NCBI GenBank assembly: GCA_009841115.1
Contig: VXML01000011.1
Location: forward strand, 4,078 to 51,587
Length of the DNA stretch: 47,510 bases
From: Gemmatimonadota bacterium
GTDB taxonomy: Bacteria > Latescibacterota > UBA2968 > UBA8231
Direction of reading: 5' to 3'
Positions 17,985 to 27,117 of this stretch are shown here, piece after piece. The notes beneath the pieces were generated by a model. The model ran no database searches and was not told where the DNA came from. It saw only the letters and a list, made by a program, of their open reading frames with translations. A program made the translations under genes and the position numbers. Within the stretch, counting starts at the first letter, position 1, and every line of letters begins with the position of its first letter.

Positions 17985-20084
17985 ATGCGCCGCGTTCTCT
18001 TTGCAATTCTATTGTTGGCCGCTCCATGCGGAGCCTTTGCCCTAACGTGGGATTTCGCCGACGGCTCCACTTGGGGCTGGACCGCTTGGGAAAGTTCTTC
18101 CTATACCAATAGATCAGGTAGCCCACTACAGACCGAAGTCGTCGATGGCATCTGGCGCATTGCGCCCGTGCCGGGCCGCAGACCTACCGTTCAATTGCGC
18201 GCGCCGCTGATTGGGCAAGACTCGGCCCTGTTCGACCGCCTCACCCTCCGGCTGCGCCTCATCCACCACAGCCCCACTGAGGGACCATTCTCGATGAGAT
18301 GGTCCAATGCCGAGAAAAAACGACATCCTAAAGCGGGGCTTATTATCACGGGAAGAAATCTTCAACCCTATCCCATCGAATGGGAAGAAATCACCGTAGA
18401 TCTACGCGCCTTGGCAGCGGACCCAGAGCGAGAGATTATCTGGCAGGACACCCTCTACACTATTCGTATAGACATGATGTTATATCGAGACACTCAGGAT
18501 ACAGACAACCATCCCAAGTTTTTAGAAATAGACTGGATCCAGCTCACAGGAGCCGAAGAGTTGTCGCAAGGAGAGTTGTCGCCTCGGGATCTCGGTGTGG
18601 GGTTGGGGCCGCTCGGCACCTTGTTTGCCGAATCCGACTTTTTTCCCCTCGGCCAAGGCATCGGCATCCCAACCCTTTGGCGAGGCAACCGGGAAGAATC
18701 GCACGGCGCAGTGGGCGATGTAGATGGCGATGGCGACGCGGATCTGGTGGCGGTCTGGCACCGCGTCATGGGCCGCGAAAGACAACTGGGCTGGACCGTG
18801 GCGTCCAACGACGGGCTAGGCGGCTTTGAACCTACCCAAGAGCTCCTCCTCTCAACCGAACCCGCTGACAGCTCTCCACTCATGGACCTGCGTGGAAGTG
18901 ACTTCGACGGCGATGGACTCCTCGATTTGGTCGTTGACTACCAATGGGGGGGGAACGTCGAAGTGTGGTACAACTGGGGCGGCGGCTTTGATCCCATTTT
19001 GCAACTGTTCGACGTCGCGCTCGTTGGCTTGGCCGATGGCGACGGCGACGGCGATGTAGATCTGTTGGTCAGCGACGCTCCGTCCCAAGTGATTATGTGG
19101 ATCAACGACGGCTACGATTTTGTCAATAGCGATACCTTCGTCCTCGACAGCGAGGAGTGGCACTGGGCCTATCTATCCACCGGGCAACCCCTCGGCGAAG
19201 CTGCAAGCTTGTTGTGGAACGGATACTGCTTTGAGCCTCAAGACTTTTGGCAGCTAACCCGGCCGTGGGCCGCCACTCAAGAACCGCCACTCTCTTTAGA
19301 GGCCCCGATCAATCCCTGTGCCCTGCATCTACTGGCCGATCTCGATGGCGATGGGACGGTGGATCTACTCGGCTCTTCTGAGAGGATAGATGCGTCCCCC
19401 CATAACATCGACTACTACGGTTTGTCCCTATGGCGTCGAGACGCCTCCGGCGGGTGGACGCGCGATTCCTTGCTAGACTGGAAGGTGTTCCCGTCTCAAG
19501 CCACCGCCAGCGACCTCAACGGCGATGGCGTGCTGGATGTGGCCATGGTCGCTGCCAATTCGACCGTCGGTCCGGCCCTCGTGGTGTTGCTCGGCCAGCA
19601 CAACAGCGTGCCCACCCTCGAAGGCTACTACCCTCTACCCGGCGAGGGCAGTCAGGTCTTCGCCAGCGATGTCAACGGCGATGGCGACACCGATCTGGTC
19701 GTACTGGGAACCAGTCCCGCCGACGGTCACGGCGGCGTCTTTGTCTTTATCAACCAAGGCACCCCAGCCACAGCCGTAGCGGTCGAGACAGCAGCCACGC
19801 CAACGACCTTTGCCCTCGGTGCCAATTATCCCAACCCGTTCAATCCCGCCACGACCATCCCCTTGGCCGTGCCCGCCGGAGCCAGAAACGTGGACTTGAC
19901 CATCTACAACATCTTAGGACAGCCACTGCGCCAAGTGTGTACGGGTCCGCTACCTGCTGGTGAACACCAGCTAACTTGGGATGGCCGCGACGCGCAAGGC
20001 CGACCCGTCGCCACTGGAGTCTATATGTATCGCTTGCAAGTGGACGAGCAGACGCGCACCCGCAAAATGGTCAAAATCGAATAG
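17985..20084 (+). CDS. Exported FG-GAP/VCBS-repeat protein with FlgD-type C-terminal sorting domain (copy C)
   Basis: The 699-residue paralog is closer to copy A than to copy B. It has GGAGG before the ATG, a signal peptide ending C-G-A-F-A, the L-T-W-D-F domain, about six calcium motifs (for example G-L-A-D-G-D-G-D-G-D-V-D) and a C-terminal sorting-type domain ending T-R-K-M-V-K-I-E. The family pattern predicts export and attachment at the cell surface. The N-terminal domain has W-Q-D-T-L-Y-T-I-R-I-D, identical to copy A, which suggests recent duplication or gene conversion. The next gene begins 26 nt after the stop. Confidence 0.9.
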   Translation: MRRVLFAILLLAAPCGAFALTWDFADGSTWGWTAWESSSYTNRSGSPLQTEVVDGIWRIAPVPGRRPTVQLRAPLIGQDSALFDRLTLRLRLIHHSPTEGPFSMRWSNAEKKRHPKAGLIITGRNLQPYPIEWEEITVDLRALAADPEREIIWQDTLYTIRIDMMLYRDTQDTDNHPKFLEIDWIQLTGAEELSQGELSPRDLGVGLGPLGTLFAESDFFPLGQGIGIPTLWRGNREESHGAVGDVDGDGDADLVAVWHRVMGRERQLGWTVASNDGLGGFEPTQELLLSTEPADSSPLMDLRGSDFDGDGLLDLVVDYQWGGNVEVWYNWGGGFDPILQLFDVALVGLADGDGDGDVDLLVSDAPSQVIMWINDGYDFVNSDTFVLDSEEWHWAYLSTGQPLGEAASLLWNGYCFEPQDFWQLTRPWAATQEPPLSLEAPINPCALHLLADLDGDGTVDLLGSSERIDASPHNIDYYGLSLWRRDASGGWTRDSLLDWKVFPSQATASDLNGDGVLDVAMVAANSTVGPALVVLLGQHNSVPTLEGYYPLPGEGSQVFASDVNGDGDTDLVVLGTSPADGHGGVFVFINQGTPATAVAVETAATPTTFALGANYPNPFNPATTIPLAVPAGARNVDLTIYNILGQPLRQVCTGPLPAGEHQLTWDGRDAQGRPVATGVYMYRLQVDEQTRTRKMVKIE

Positions 20085-20110
20085 ACGAGCCAAGCAAATT
20101 GAATAAAGCC

Positions 20111-21901
20111 ATGCCCTACGCCCTATTAATCGGCCTCCTCTGCAGCGCCACTTCCGCGCTGGCCGTCGATACCCTCGATGTAGGCCAAGACGGTCGCCTA
20201 GGCCGCTGGGACAGCATTGTCGAGGAGGCTAAGTTCCTGGGAGTAGCGCGCGATTCCATCTGGATGTGGCCGGCAGAAGCCGGCGAAAACCTGTCGCTGC
20301 GCTTGGCCGAGCGCGGAGGCATGGCAGCGGGGCTGGTAACAAATCTCGATGGCACCCTCCGCGTACCCCTAGGCACTCTGCTATACGACGGCGACACCTC
20401 CACGGCCTTCGACCCAGATCAGTTTGACGCTATTGACCGCAGTACGCCTATAGAGATCGACCTCGGTGCCGTCTTCCGCATCGATCGCGTCCGCCTCTTT
20501 CCGCGCCTTGACCGCCAGAACAGACGCCGCTTCCTCCAAGTTTTTCGCCTCCTCACCAAAGCCGAAAGCCAAGCAAGGTACGACCCAGCCTTCAGCTTTT
20601 TCGCCTCCACCCCCAATGTCGAACCTGTGGTGGAAAAGCGCATTGATAGCCGCGACGTGCGCTACGTACTCATAGAGCCTAGCACTGAGCGCGAGTGGGA
20701 ATTGGCAGAAGTGGAAATCTACGGCGCGGGCGATGCGCCTGTGGGCACTTACGTCTCCAGGCCGGTCAGGGCGCGCTATCCCAACATCGTCTGGGGCAAA
20801 GTGCGCTACGAGGGCGGCTCCATAGAAAACGCCCCAGCCACCGTGCAGACGCGCACCGGCTCCGACCGCGACCCCGAGCACTACTTCCGCCTAGACCCCC
20901 AAGCAGAGGATGGGCTGCAACGGGTCAGCAGAGAAGATTACCAAGCATTGCCCGACGAGGAAAAAGGGCCGATCAAACCCAATCCACTGTGGAGTAGCTG
21001 GCAGACGGTCAGCGGCGGCCTGATGCGCTCGCCGGGGCTGCGCCGCTTTTTGCAGTTCAGGGTGCGCATGGCCTCACCGGGAGCCGTACTCAGGCGGCTA
21101 GTCTTTGAATTTGCGCGGCCGCCAGTGGTCAGCAGCCTGCTGGCCGAGATCAGCCCCGGCGTCGTGCAGCCGGGCGTCGAGACGCGCTTTACCCTGTCTA
21201 TGGAAGTGCGCCTGCGCCCCGACAAAGGCCTAGATCCGCGCGCTACGGGCTTCCGCTTCCTGCAGGTGCGCACGGCCGCACAGATAACGGAAATCGAGCG
21301 GATACTCGTCGATGACGAGGAGATTTCCTTTTCCGCCACCTACGTGCCAGGCGAAGGCTTCGACATCAACTTGTGGCGGCACATCGAGCAGACGGGGACC
21401 TTCGTGCAGATCGTCTTTCGCGGTGCTGTGTTCCGCGACTACACGCGCTTTGAGGTGCGGGCACTCGACCGCAGGGATGCCGACGGTCAACTCGAAGAGG
21501 CATACCAAGTGGCCGACGAGCGCGATGTGGATCCCTCGCTGAAAGGGACCAATCTGGTCGTGCGCTTCGCGGACGGCAACGTGCCGCTAGTGGCGCAGTT
21601 GCAGGGAACCCGGTTGTTCACGCCCAACGGCGATGAGATCAACGACGCCTTCGCGCTGAGTTATGCACTGTTGAAGATCGTTACCGAGGCCGCGGTGACG
21701 CTGGAAATGTACGACTTGGCCGGTCGCCGGGTGCGGCGGGCCTATGAGGGAATGGACGGCAACGGGTCTTATACACTGGAATGGGACGGAACGGACGACC
21801 GGAATCTACTGGTGCCACCGGGTCTGTATCTGTACGAGTTGCGCGTACAAGCCGACGAGGACTCGGAACGCCGCTGGGGCTCGGTAGGAGTGGCGTACTG
21901 A
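20111..21901 (+). CDS. Exported F5/8-like protein with TPNGD (CHU_C-like) C-terminal domain, member 1
   Basis: The 596-residue protein begins at the ATG at 20111, which starts a clear signal peptide ending T-S-A-L-A; the open frame further upstream lies in copy C. A discoidin-like segment has I-E-I-D-L-G-A-V-F-R-I-D-R-V-R-L-F, as in F5/8-type-C domains. A middle module has W-S-S-W-Q-T-V and S-P-G-L-R-R-F-L-Q-F, then an Ig-like region. The last ~95 residues begin L-F-T-P-N-G-D-E-I-N-D (about residue 500), with Y-D-L-A-G-R-R-V and W-D-G-T-D, and end G-V-A-Y. This resembles the gliding-motility-associated C-terminal (CHU_C) domain. Surface location and ligand binding are inferred. Confidence 0.85.
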   Translation: MPYALLIGLLCSATSALAVDTLDVGQDGRLGRWDSIVEEAKFLGVARDSIWMWPAEAGENLSLRLAERGGMAAGLVTNLDGTLRVPLGTLLYDGDTSTAFDPDQFDAIDRSTPIEIDLGAVFRIDRVRLFPRLDRQNRRRFLQVFRLLTKAESQARYDPAFSFFASTPNVEPVVEKRIDSRDVRYVLIEPSTEREWELAEVEIYGAGDAPVGTYVSRPVRARYPNIVWGKVRYEGGSIENAPATVQTRTGSDRDPEHYFRLDPQAEDGLQRVSREDYQALPDEEKGPIKPNPLWSSWQTVSGGLMRSPGLRRFLQFRVRMASPGAVLRRLVFEFARPPVVSSLLAEISPGVVQPGVETRFTLSMEVRLRPDKGLDPRATGFRFLQVRTAAQITEIERILVDDEEISFSATYVPGEGFDINLWRHIEQTGTFVQIVFRGAVFRDYTRFEVRALDRRDADGQLEEAYQVADERDVDPSLKGTNLVVRFADGNVPLVAQLQGTRLFTPNGDEINDAFALSYALLKIVTEAAVTLEMYDLAGRRVRRAYEGMDGNGSYTLEWDGTDDRNLLVPPGLYLYELRVQADEDSERRWGSVGVAY

Positions 21902-21937
21902 GATGAACAGTGGATGTTACACAGGTAGAGGCGAGGC

Positions 21938-24454
21938 GTGAATCCAAGGGTATTTATTGGGTGGTCCTGGTCGGCGGTACTCTGTTTATTGTTGACGCAT
22001 CCACCCACCCTCAACGCCCAGACCGGCTACCGGTTGACGCGGGACGAGGTCGTCATCGACCAAGCAGCGCACTGGGCCGAATGGGAGGCACCTATAGGGG
22101 CACACGTAGTTGCGGCCGAAGGTGCGGTATTGCCCCGCTTCCTGCGCCGCGACATCAACGCCGCGCTCAACGCAATGGAGTTCGAGACCCCGGAGGCTGG
22201 CGGAGATACCTTGGTCGGAGGGATCCGCAGGGCGGGCAGCAGCGCCGTGCAGACACCGTTCATAATGGATGGGGACCAAGACTCCTACTGGGAGCCCGAT
22301 CAGACCGACCCCCTGAAAGACTGGTTTGTCGATGTGGAACTAGGGCGATCGGTAATCGCCAAAAGGGTGGCCGTGCGCTTCGCCCAGGCGGGCGATCCCT
22401 TCCTCAAGTTCAGGGTGTTGCTCTCGGACGGGCGGGGACATCCAGAGCGGCCGCTGAAGTTTTTCCGCGTCGGGCAGGTGACGTACCCCAACAAGACAGA
22501 GCGGGAGTTCAGCTTTGAAGTCCGTCCCCAGCGTCCCCTGCCCGCCGGAGTCGAGGGAGAAGTGGCGCAGATCGTGCGCTTTCAGGCGTTGGCTTCGGAC
22601 AGTACGCGGGGCGAAGAAGTAGATCGGGCCGCCTACGAGGCGCTGCCGCCCGCATATCAAGGAACGGTCGAGTACTTCCGCCAGACGGTCATTGGCCGCC
22701 AAATCCTAATCGACGAGCAGACGCATCGGGATTTGCCCGAGGAGGAACGGGGCCAAGTGCGCTATTTCCGCCGCGAGCGACCGCGCTTGGCCGAGCTTGA
22801 GGTCCATACCATAGGGGACAATGTCGTCAATTTGACCCAGCGGCTCCGCAACCGCGACGTGAGCATCTTCGACAATATCCTGCTCTCGCTGGCGACCGAT
22901 GGCCTCTTCCGCTCCTTCTACCCGCTGCGGATTTACGACTCGGTGCGCGACCGCAACCAGCTCCTAGTTGACTTGGGGGCCCGGTTCTGGCTGGACCGGG
23001 TGCGCCTAGTCACCGCCGAGGGACCTTTAAGCGCCTATCAACTCCGAATCTCGGATGGCAGTTTAGACCCCGATGGCTCGCTGTTGTGGGAGGCTTTGGA
23101 GGAGCGGCAAAATCGGGAGTCCTTTCTCCAGCTAGAGGAGCAGTTCCCCTTGCGGGAGGTGCGCTATTTGGAACTGAGGCGTCTGGAATTGGTGGGCGAG
23201 CTAAGCGAGACAGGCAACTTGAGCGAGATCCAGGCCTATGGCGAAGGCTACGTGTCCGATGTCGCGCTCGAATCGCCCGTTATCCGCCTAGGCCGCCCGC
23301 GAATCTTCTCCGCCGTAGAATGGGACGGAGACCAGCCCCCGGGCACCCAGCTAGAAATCCGCACTCGCAGCGGCGACGAAGTGATTGAGGAACGGCGCTA
23401 CTTCGACGTAGTGGGGCAGGAGATCAGCCAAGAGGAGTGGGAGGCTATTCGCTACGAGAAAAATCGCGGCGAGGTAATAGTCCGGGAAATACCGGGGGCG
23501 GGATGGAGCAATTGGAGTGCGGTTTACCTAACGTCGGGAGAGCCATTCAAGTCGCCCAGCCCCCGGCGCTTCGCCCAAGCGCAGATACGGCTCTTGACCC
23601 AAGAACCACTGCGCACGGCGCAGATGAGGAGCTTGCGGCTCAAGTTAGCGCCGCCATTGGTGGACCAGACCTTTGCCGAAGTGTGGCCTATAGATGGGGT
23701 GGAGCCGGGGGCAGAACAGCTTTTCTCCATGTACATCCGCCCGGTTTTTGGTCCCGGCAACTCCGGCTTTGACCGGATTCGGCTGCACTCGTCGTCCTCG
23801 GTCCCGATTGAGCTTGTCTCGTTCCGGCAAGGCAGCGAGGCGCAGTTGCGCGTCGGCACCGGGCAAGAGCTATGGCCAGGGCCGCTGGAGCTAGCGCGGC
23901 TGGAGGACGGGTCCGTGGAATTGGCTTTTCCCGCGCCGGTCGCCGGTGGGCGGTTGCTGTACGAGGCGCGCTTCCGCACGCGGGTGTTTTTGAGCGGCAC
24001 CACCTTTGGTGCCGAACTAAAACGCGCGACCCGACCTGAGATCGTCCAAGCGGTGAGCGAGGGCGACGCCGGGTCGCTGGCTGCCAGTCAGTCGCTAGTG
24101 GTGGTGGCCGATGTGGAAAACTTCCCGCTGTTGGACCGCGTGCGTTTGCAACCCCAGGTCTTTACCCCCAACGGCGACGGCCTAAACGACCAAGCCGAGA
24201 TCCGCTTTACCATCTACCGCCTCATCCGGGAACGGCGGATTGACGTCGGCATCTACGACCTGTCCGGCCGGAAGGTGCGCGAGCTTTCGCTGCGCCGGGA
24301 AAATCCCAGCGGCGACCACGCTGTGATTTGGGATGGTCGCGACGACACAGGAGCACTGGTGCGGCCGGGAACTTATCTGGTGCGCGTTGCTTTCGCCGCG
24401 GATGTAGGTGCGGGAAAAACCCAGGCCGCGAGCTTGGTGGGGGTGGTCTATTGA
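21938..24454 (+). CDS. Exported F5/8-like protein with TPNGD C-terminal domain, member 2
   Basis: The 838-residue protein starts at GTG 21938 with GAGG just upstream; its signal peptide ends T-L-N-A. There are two discoidin-like regions: M-D-G-D-Q-D-S-Y-W-E-P-D with V-D-V-E-L-G-R, and L-L-V-D-L-G-A-R-F-W-L-D-R-V-R-L. A middle module with W-S-N-W-S-A-V and S-P-S-P-R-R-F follows. The C-terminal domain opens V-F-T-P-N-G-D-G-L-N-D near residue 741 and ends G-V-V-Y. Its stop TGA overlaps the TTG start of the next gene, so it is probably made together with that partner. Function is inferred: an extracellular binding or structural protein. Confidence 0.85.
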   Translation: MNPRVFIGWSWSAVLCLLLTHPPTLNAQTGYRLTRDEVVIDQAAHWAEWEAPIGAHVVAAEGAVLPRFLRRDINAALNAMEFETPEAGGDTLVGGIRRAGSSAVQTPFIMDGDQDSYWEPDQTDPLKDWFVDVELGRSVIAKRVAVRFAQAGDPFLKFRVLLSDGRGHPERPLKFFRVGQVTYPNKTEREFSFEVRPQRPLPAGVEGEVAQIVRFQALASDSTRGEEVDRAAYEALPPAYQGTVEYFRQTVIGRQILIDEQTHRDLPEEERGQVRYFRRERPRLAELEVHTIGDNVVNLTQRLRNRDVSIFDNILLSLATDGLFRSFYPLRIYDSVRDRNQLLVDLGARFWLDRVRLVTAEGPLSAYQLRISDGSLDPDGSLLWEALEERQNRESFLQLEEQFPLREVRYLELRRLELVGELSETGNLSEIQAYGEGYVSDVALESPVIRLGRPRIFSAVEWDGDQPPGTQLEIRTRSGDEVIEERRYFDVVGQEISQEEWEAIRYEKNRGEVIVREIPGAGWSNWSAVYLTSGEPFKSPSPRRFAQAQIRLLTQEPLRTAQMRSLRLKLAPPLVDQTFAEVWPIDGVEPGAEQLFSMYIRPVFGPGNSGFDRIRLHSSSSVPIELVSFRQGSEAQLRVGTGQELWPGPLELARLEDGSVELAFPAPVAGGRLLYEARFRTRVFLSGTTFGAELKRATRPEIVQAVSEGDAGSLAASQSLVVVADVENFPLLDRVRLQPQVFTPNGDGLNDQAEIRFTIYRLIRERRIDVGIYDLSGRKVRELSLRRENPSGDHAVIWDGRDDTGALVRPGTYLVRVAFAADVGAGKTQAASLVGVVY

Positions 24455-27117
24455 CAAGGCGGAAAACAGCTTGGTTGGCGGGCGTCTTGGCCTGCTGCGC
24501 GTTGCGCCCGCTAGCGGTCGAGGCGCAACGTGCGGACGCGAGCCAGTGGGGGTTGCAGGTCCTACCATCGGCCGCGTGGGAAGTGCCGCACTTCGAGCTA
24601 GAATACATCATCCCGCGAATGCACCGCTGGTATGCACCTCGGCATCTAGCCGAAAGCTATATGCAGCCCTGGTATGATTACGGGACCTCCTACTCGCGAG
24701 AACGCTATCGGACTCTCCTAGACGCCAGCCTGGAAGGCGAACCATGGTACGACACCTTCGGCCACCGCTTGGGACGCGGCTGGTTGGTCTATACTTGGGA
24801 ACAGGAGCAAACCAAACGCGAGGGTAGCTTGATCCGCAAAAAATTGCCTTACGGGAGATTCTTCCAGAATCTAGTGATCGCCTCGGACGAGAGCAGGGGA
24901 ACCAGCGCGCGGTTGATGATCGGCGACGAGATCTTCACCACCTTCACGCCCTTGACCTTCAACAAGACCGAGTTCAACGGGCTGCGCCTCGACTGGGCCA
25001 ACGAGCACCTCGTGGGGAGCCTGCTGCTGTCGCGGCCGAACCAGCCGGACAATGCCTACCGCACCAATACCACGCACCTGTTGGGAGGCCACGCCCAGTT
25101 CAAAGCCAGCGACGCGACGCTCCTCGGCGTTACGTATATCAACGCCCACAACGCGCAGAGCCAAGTGCAGATTACATACGGCAACCCTCTGCACGGAACG
25201 CTGACCACCAGCCAAAACCAGCCGCTGGACAAACTGTGGGTGCGGCTCAGGGATGATTCACCGGCCGACGGGGTGAGTGGCACGTCGCTGTTCAGGTACG
25301 ACATCGTGCTGGAAGACACCAGCGGCACCCAAGTGCGCGGGCGAGAAATCGGCTTTTTGCCGCGCATTGAGGGGGGGCGGACGCGGGCTGGGGCGCTGGT
25401 AGCCGACGGTTCGGAGACGATTCTGCTCGAATACGATTTTGCCGCCCTCGACTACCAAGGACTGCGCTCGGCCACCTTGCGCCGGGCCGCGGTCGAACTG
25501 GTGGTAGCCGACGACTACCGGGTCGAGATGGCCTCAAACTTGCAGACCGACGGAGAGCGGCGCGATCCGCAGATCGTGTTTTTCCCTGTCGCGCGATCGC
25601 CGGGCAATGTCCAAGACAACAGCAACAGCCAAGTGTTGCGCCTAGACTACGGGTTGCCCACCGCCAACGAACTACTAGGGATCAACTGGGACTTGGTCGA
25701 GTGGCACGGGCTCTCATTTCGAGGCGAGGCCGTGGCCAACCGGCAGCACGGCATGTACCCCAGCCGGAACGTCAAGCACCTGCACCACTTCGTCCAAAGC
25801 GCCCACGCCGCGTACGCGGAAGTGGCCTACCAGCGCTATCCCTATGACATAGCCGGGGAGTTATTCTCGCTGTCCGACGACTATTCAACCAACTACTGGC
25901 TCGTGCAGGGCAACGGCGATATCCGCTATCAAGCGCCGACTCCCGACCTCTACGAATTCGTCGATGACGACGACGACCACAACGGCATCCCGGAATGGCA
26001 GCGGCCCTTCCAGAGCTTCTCGCGGGTGGCCTTTCCCGGCTACGACGAAAACCGCGATTTCATCTACGACCACAACCAGAACCGCAATCTCATACCCGAT
26101 TACGAGGAACCTTTCCTGCGGTTCCGCGCGGACCGGCCAGAGTATCTCTTCGGCCTCGACCTCAACCACAACGGCACAATCGACCGCTTCGAGAACGACC
26201 TCTTGCCCGATTACCCCTACAAGCGCGACCATCGCGGTTTCAATATGTACGCCCGTGGGCATCTAGGGCCGGATGCGAGTCTGGCGTTGGGCCACCAGCG
26301 CGTGCGGCTGATTTCTGGGGATGGTCGCACCCATGCCATTTACGCGCTGGCCGCGGCGCGCTGGAGTCTTAGGATCGGGCAACTGCGATTTTTCGATTTC
26401 GCCGCGCGCGTCAGGGACGACATCCCGGACGACTTAGAGCAATGGGTGCAGCCAGTGGGCGCAGTGGGCCGGATGCAGACTGTTGTAGATCGGCTGCCGG
26501 GGAACAACGCTTGGCGCAACACATTGTACGCCGACTGGGAACAGGCCTTTGGCTGGGGTCTGCGCCACATGCACCGCTTCAAGTGGGAGGGCTGGTGGCA
26601 GCGCGGGGATCGTGCGGTGCTCCGCAGCCGCGAAGGGCGCGCTAGCTCGGGTTTTCTCGGCGTGATCAACAAAGCCGAGTGGACGGTGCCTCTGGGGCTA
26701 GGCCAGGTGGAGCCGCGCTGGAAGAGCGAGTACCGCCGCGTCCGGCCCTTCCACAGCCGGGCACCTGTGGCTGAGAGCTTAGAACAGACCTTGTTCCTAC
26801 TGTGGGTGCAGCCGATCCTAGCCGAGCAGGTCTCGGTCAGCTACTATGCGCGACACGGTCGCCAGATCTTCGACACCCAGCTTCAGTGCGGGTTGGAGTG
26901 GAGCCGGTTTTGGATGCTGGAGGGCAGGCACCCAGAGATGGCAGAGGACTTCACGGGCCAGACCTTGGTGATCCAGCTAACCAACAGAGTGGGCTATGCC
27001 GGCTACCAATTGGTGACCCGAGTGGGAGCGCAGTGGCTGTGGCGCAATTTTGCCCAGAGCGAAGACCAGCGCGCCAGCCTGCTCTTTATGAGCATCAACG
27101 CGGGGTTGAAACTATGA
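24451..27117 (+). CDS. Large exported acidic beta-rich protein, probable outer-membrane partner (copy 1)
   Basis: I place the start at TTG 24451, overlapping the preceding stop as TTGA, because the signal peptide (T-R-R-K-T-A-W-L-A-G-V-L-A, ending V-E-A) begins there. G-rich sequence just upstream could serve as ribosome-binding site. This gives 888 residues. No named domain is recognised. Around residues 500-585 are calcium-type acidic motifs: D-D-D-D-D-H-N-G-I-P-E-W, D-H-N-Q-N-R-N-L-I-P-D and D-L-N-H-N-G-T-I-D-R-F-E-N-D. The C-terminal third has alternating polar/hydrophobic stretches rich in Trp, Tyr and Arg, suggesting a beta-barrel, but no C-terminal Phe. It is homologous along its length to the gene at 29024. 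Confidence 0.8.
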   Translation: MTRRKTAWLAGVLACCALRPLAVEAQRADASQWGLQVLPSAAWEVPHFELEYIIPRMHRWYAPRHLAESYMQPWYDYGTSYSRERYRTLLDASLEGEPWYDTFGHRLGRGWLVYTWEQEQTKREGSLIRKKLPYGRFFQNLVIASDESRGTSARLMIGDEIFTTFTPLTFNKTEFNGLRLDWANEHLVGSLLLSRPNQPDNAYRTNTTHLLGGHAQFKASDATLLGVTYINAHNAQSQVQITYGNPLHGTLTTSQNQPLDKLWVRLRDDSPADGVSGTSLFRYDIVLEDTSGTQVRGREIGFLPRIEGGRTRAGALVADGSETILLEYDFAALDYQGLRSATLRRAAVELVVADDYRVEMASNLQTDGERRDPQIVFFPVARSPGNVQDNSNSQVLRLDYGLPTANELLGINWDLVEWHGLSFRGEAVANRQHGMYPSRNVKHLHHFVQSAHAAYAEVAYQRYPYDIAGELFSLSDDYSTNYWLVQGNGDIRYQAPTPDLYEFVDDDDDHNGIPEWQRPFQSFSRVAFPGYDENRDFIYDHNQNRNLIPDYEEPFLRFRADRPEYLFGLDLNHNGTIDRFENDLLPDYPYKRDHRGFNMYARGHLGPDASLALGHQRVRLISGDGRTHAIYALAAARWSLRIGQLRFFDFAARVRDDIPDDLEQWVQPVGAVGRMQTVVDRLPGNNAWRNTLYADWEQAFGWGLRHMHRFKWEGWWQRGDRAVLRSREGRASSGFLGVINKAEWTVPLGLGQVEPRWKSEYRRVRPFHSRAPVAESLEQTLFLLWVQPILAEQVSVSYYARHGRQIFDTQLQCGLEWSRFWMLEGRHPEMAEDFTGQTLVIQLTNRVGYAGYQLVTRVGAQWLWRNFAQSEDQRASLLFMSINAGLKL

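Noticed and set aside
26802..27113. N-terminal extension of the third TPNGD protein
   Set aside because: It overlaps the preceding gene; the signal peptide begins at the ATGA overlap at 27114.
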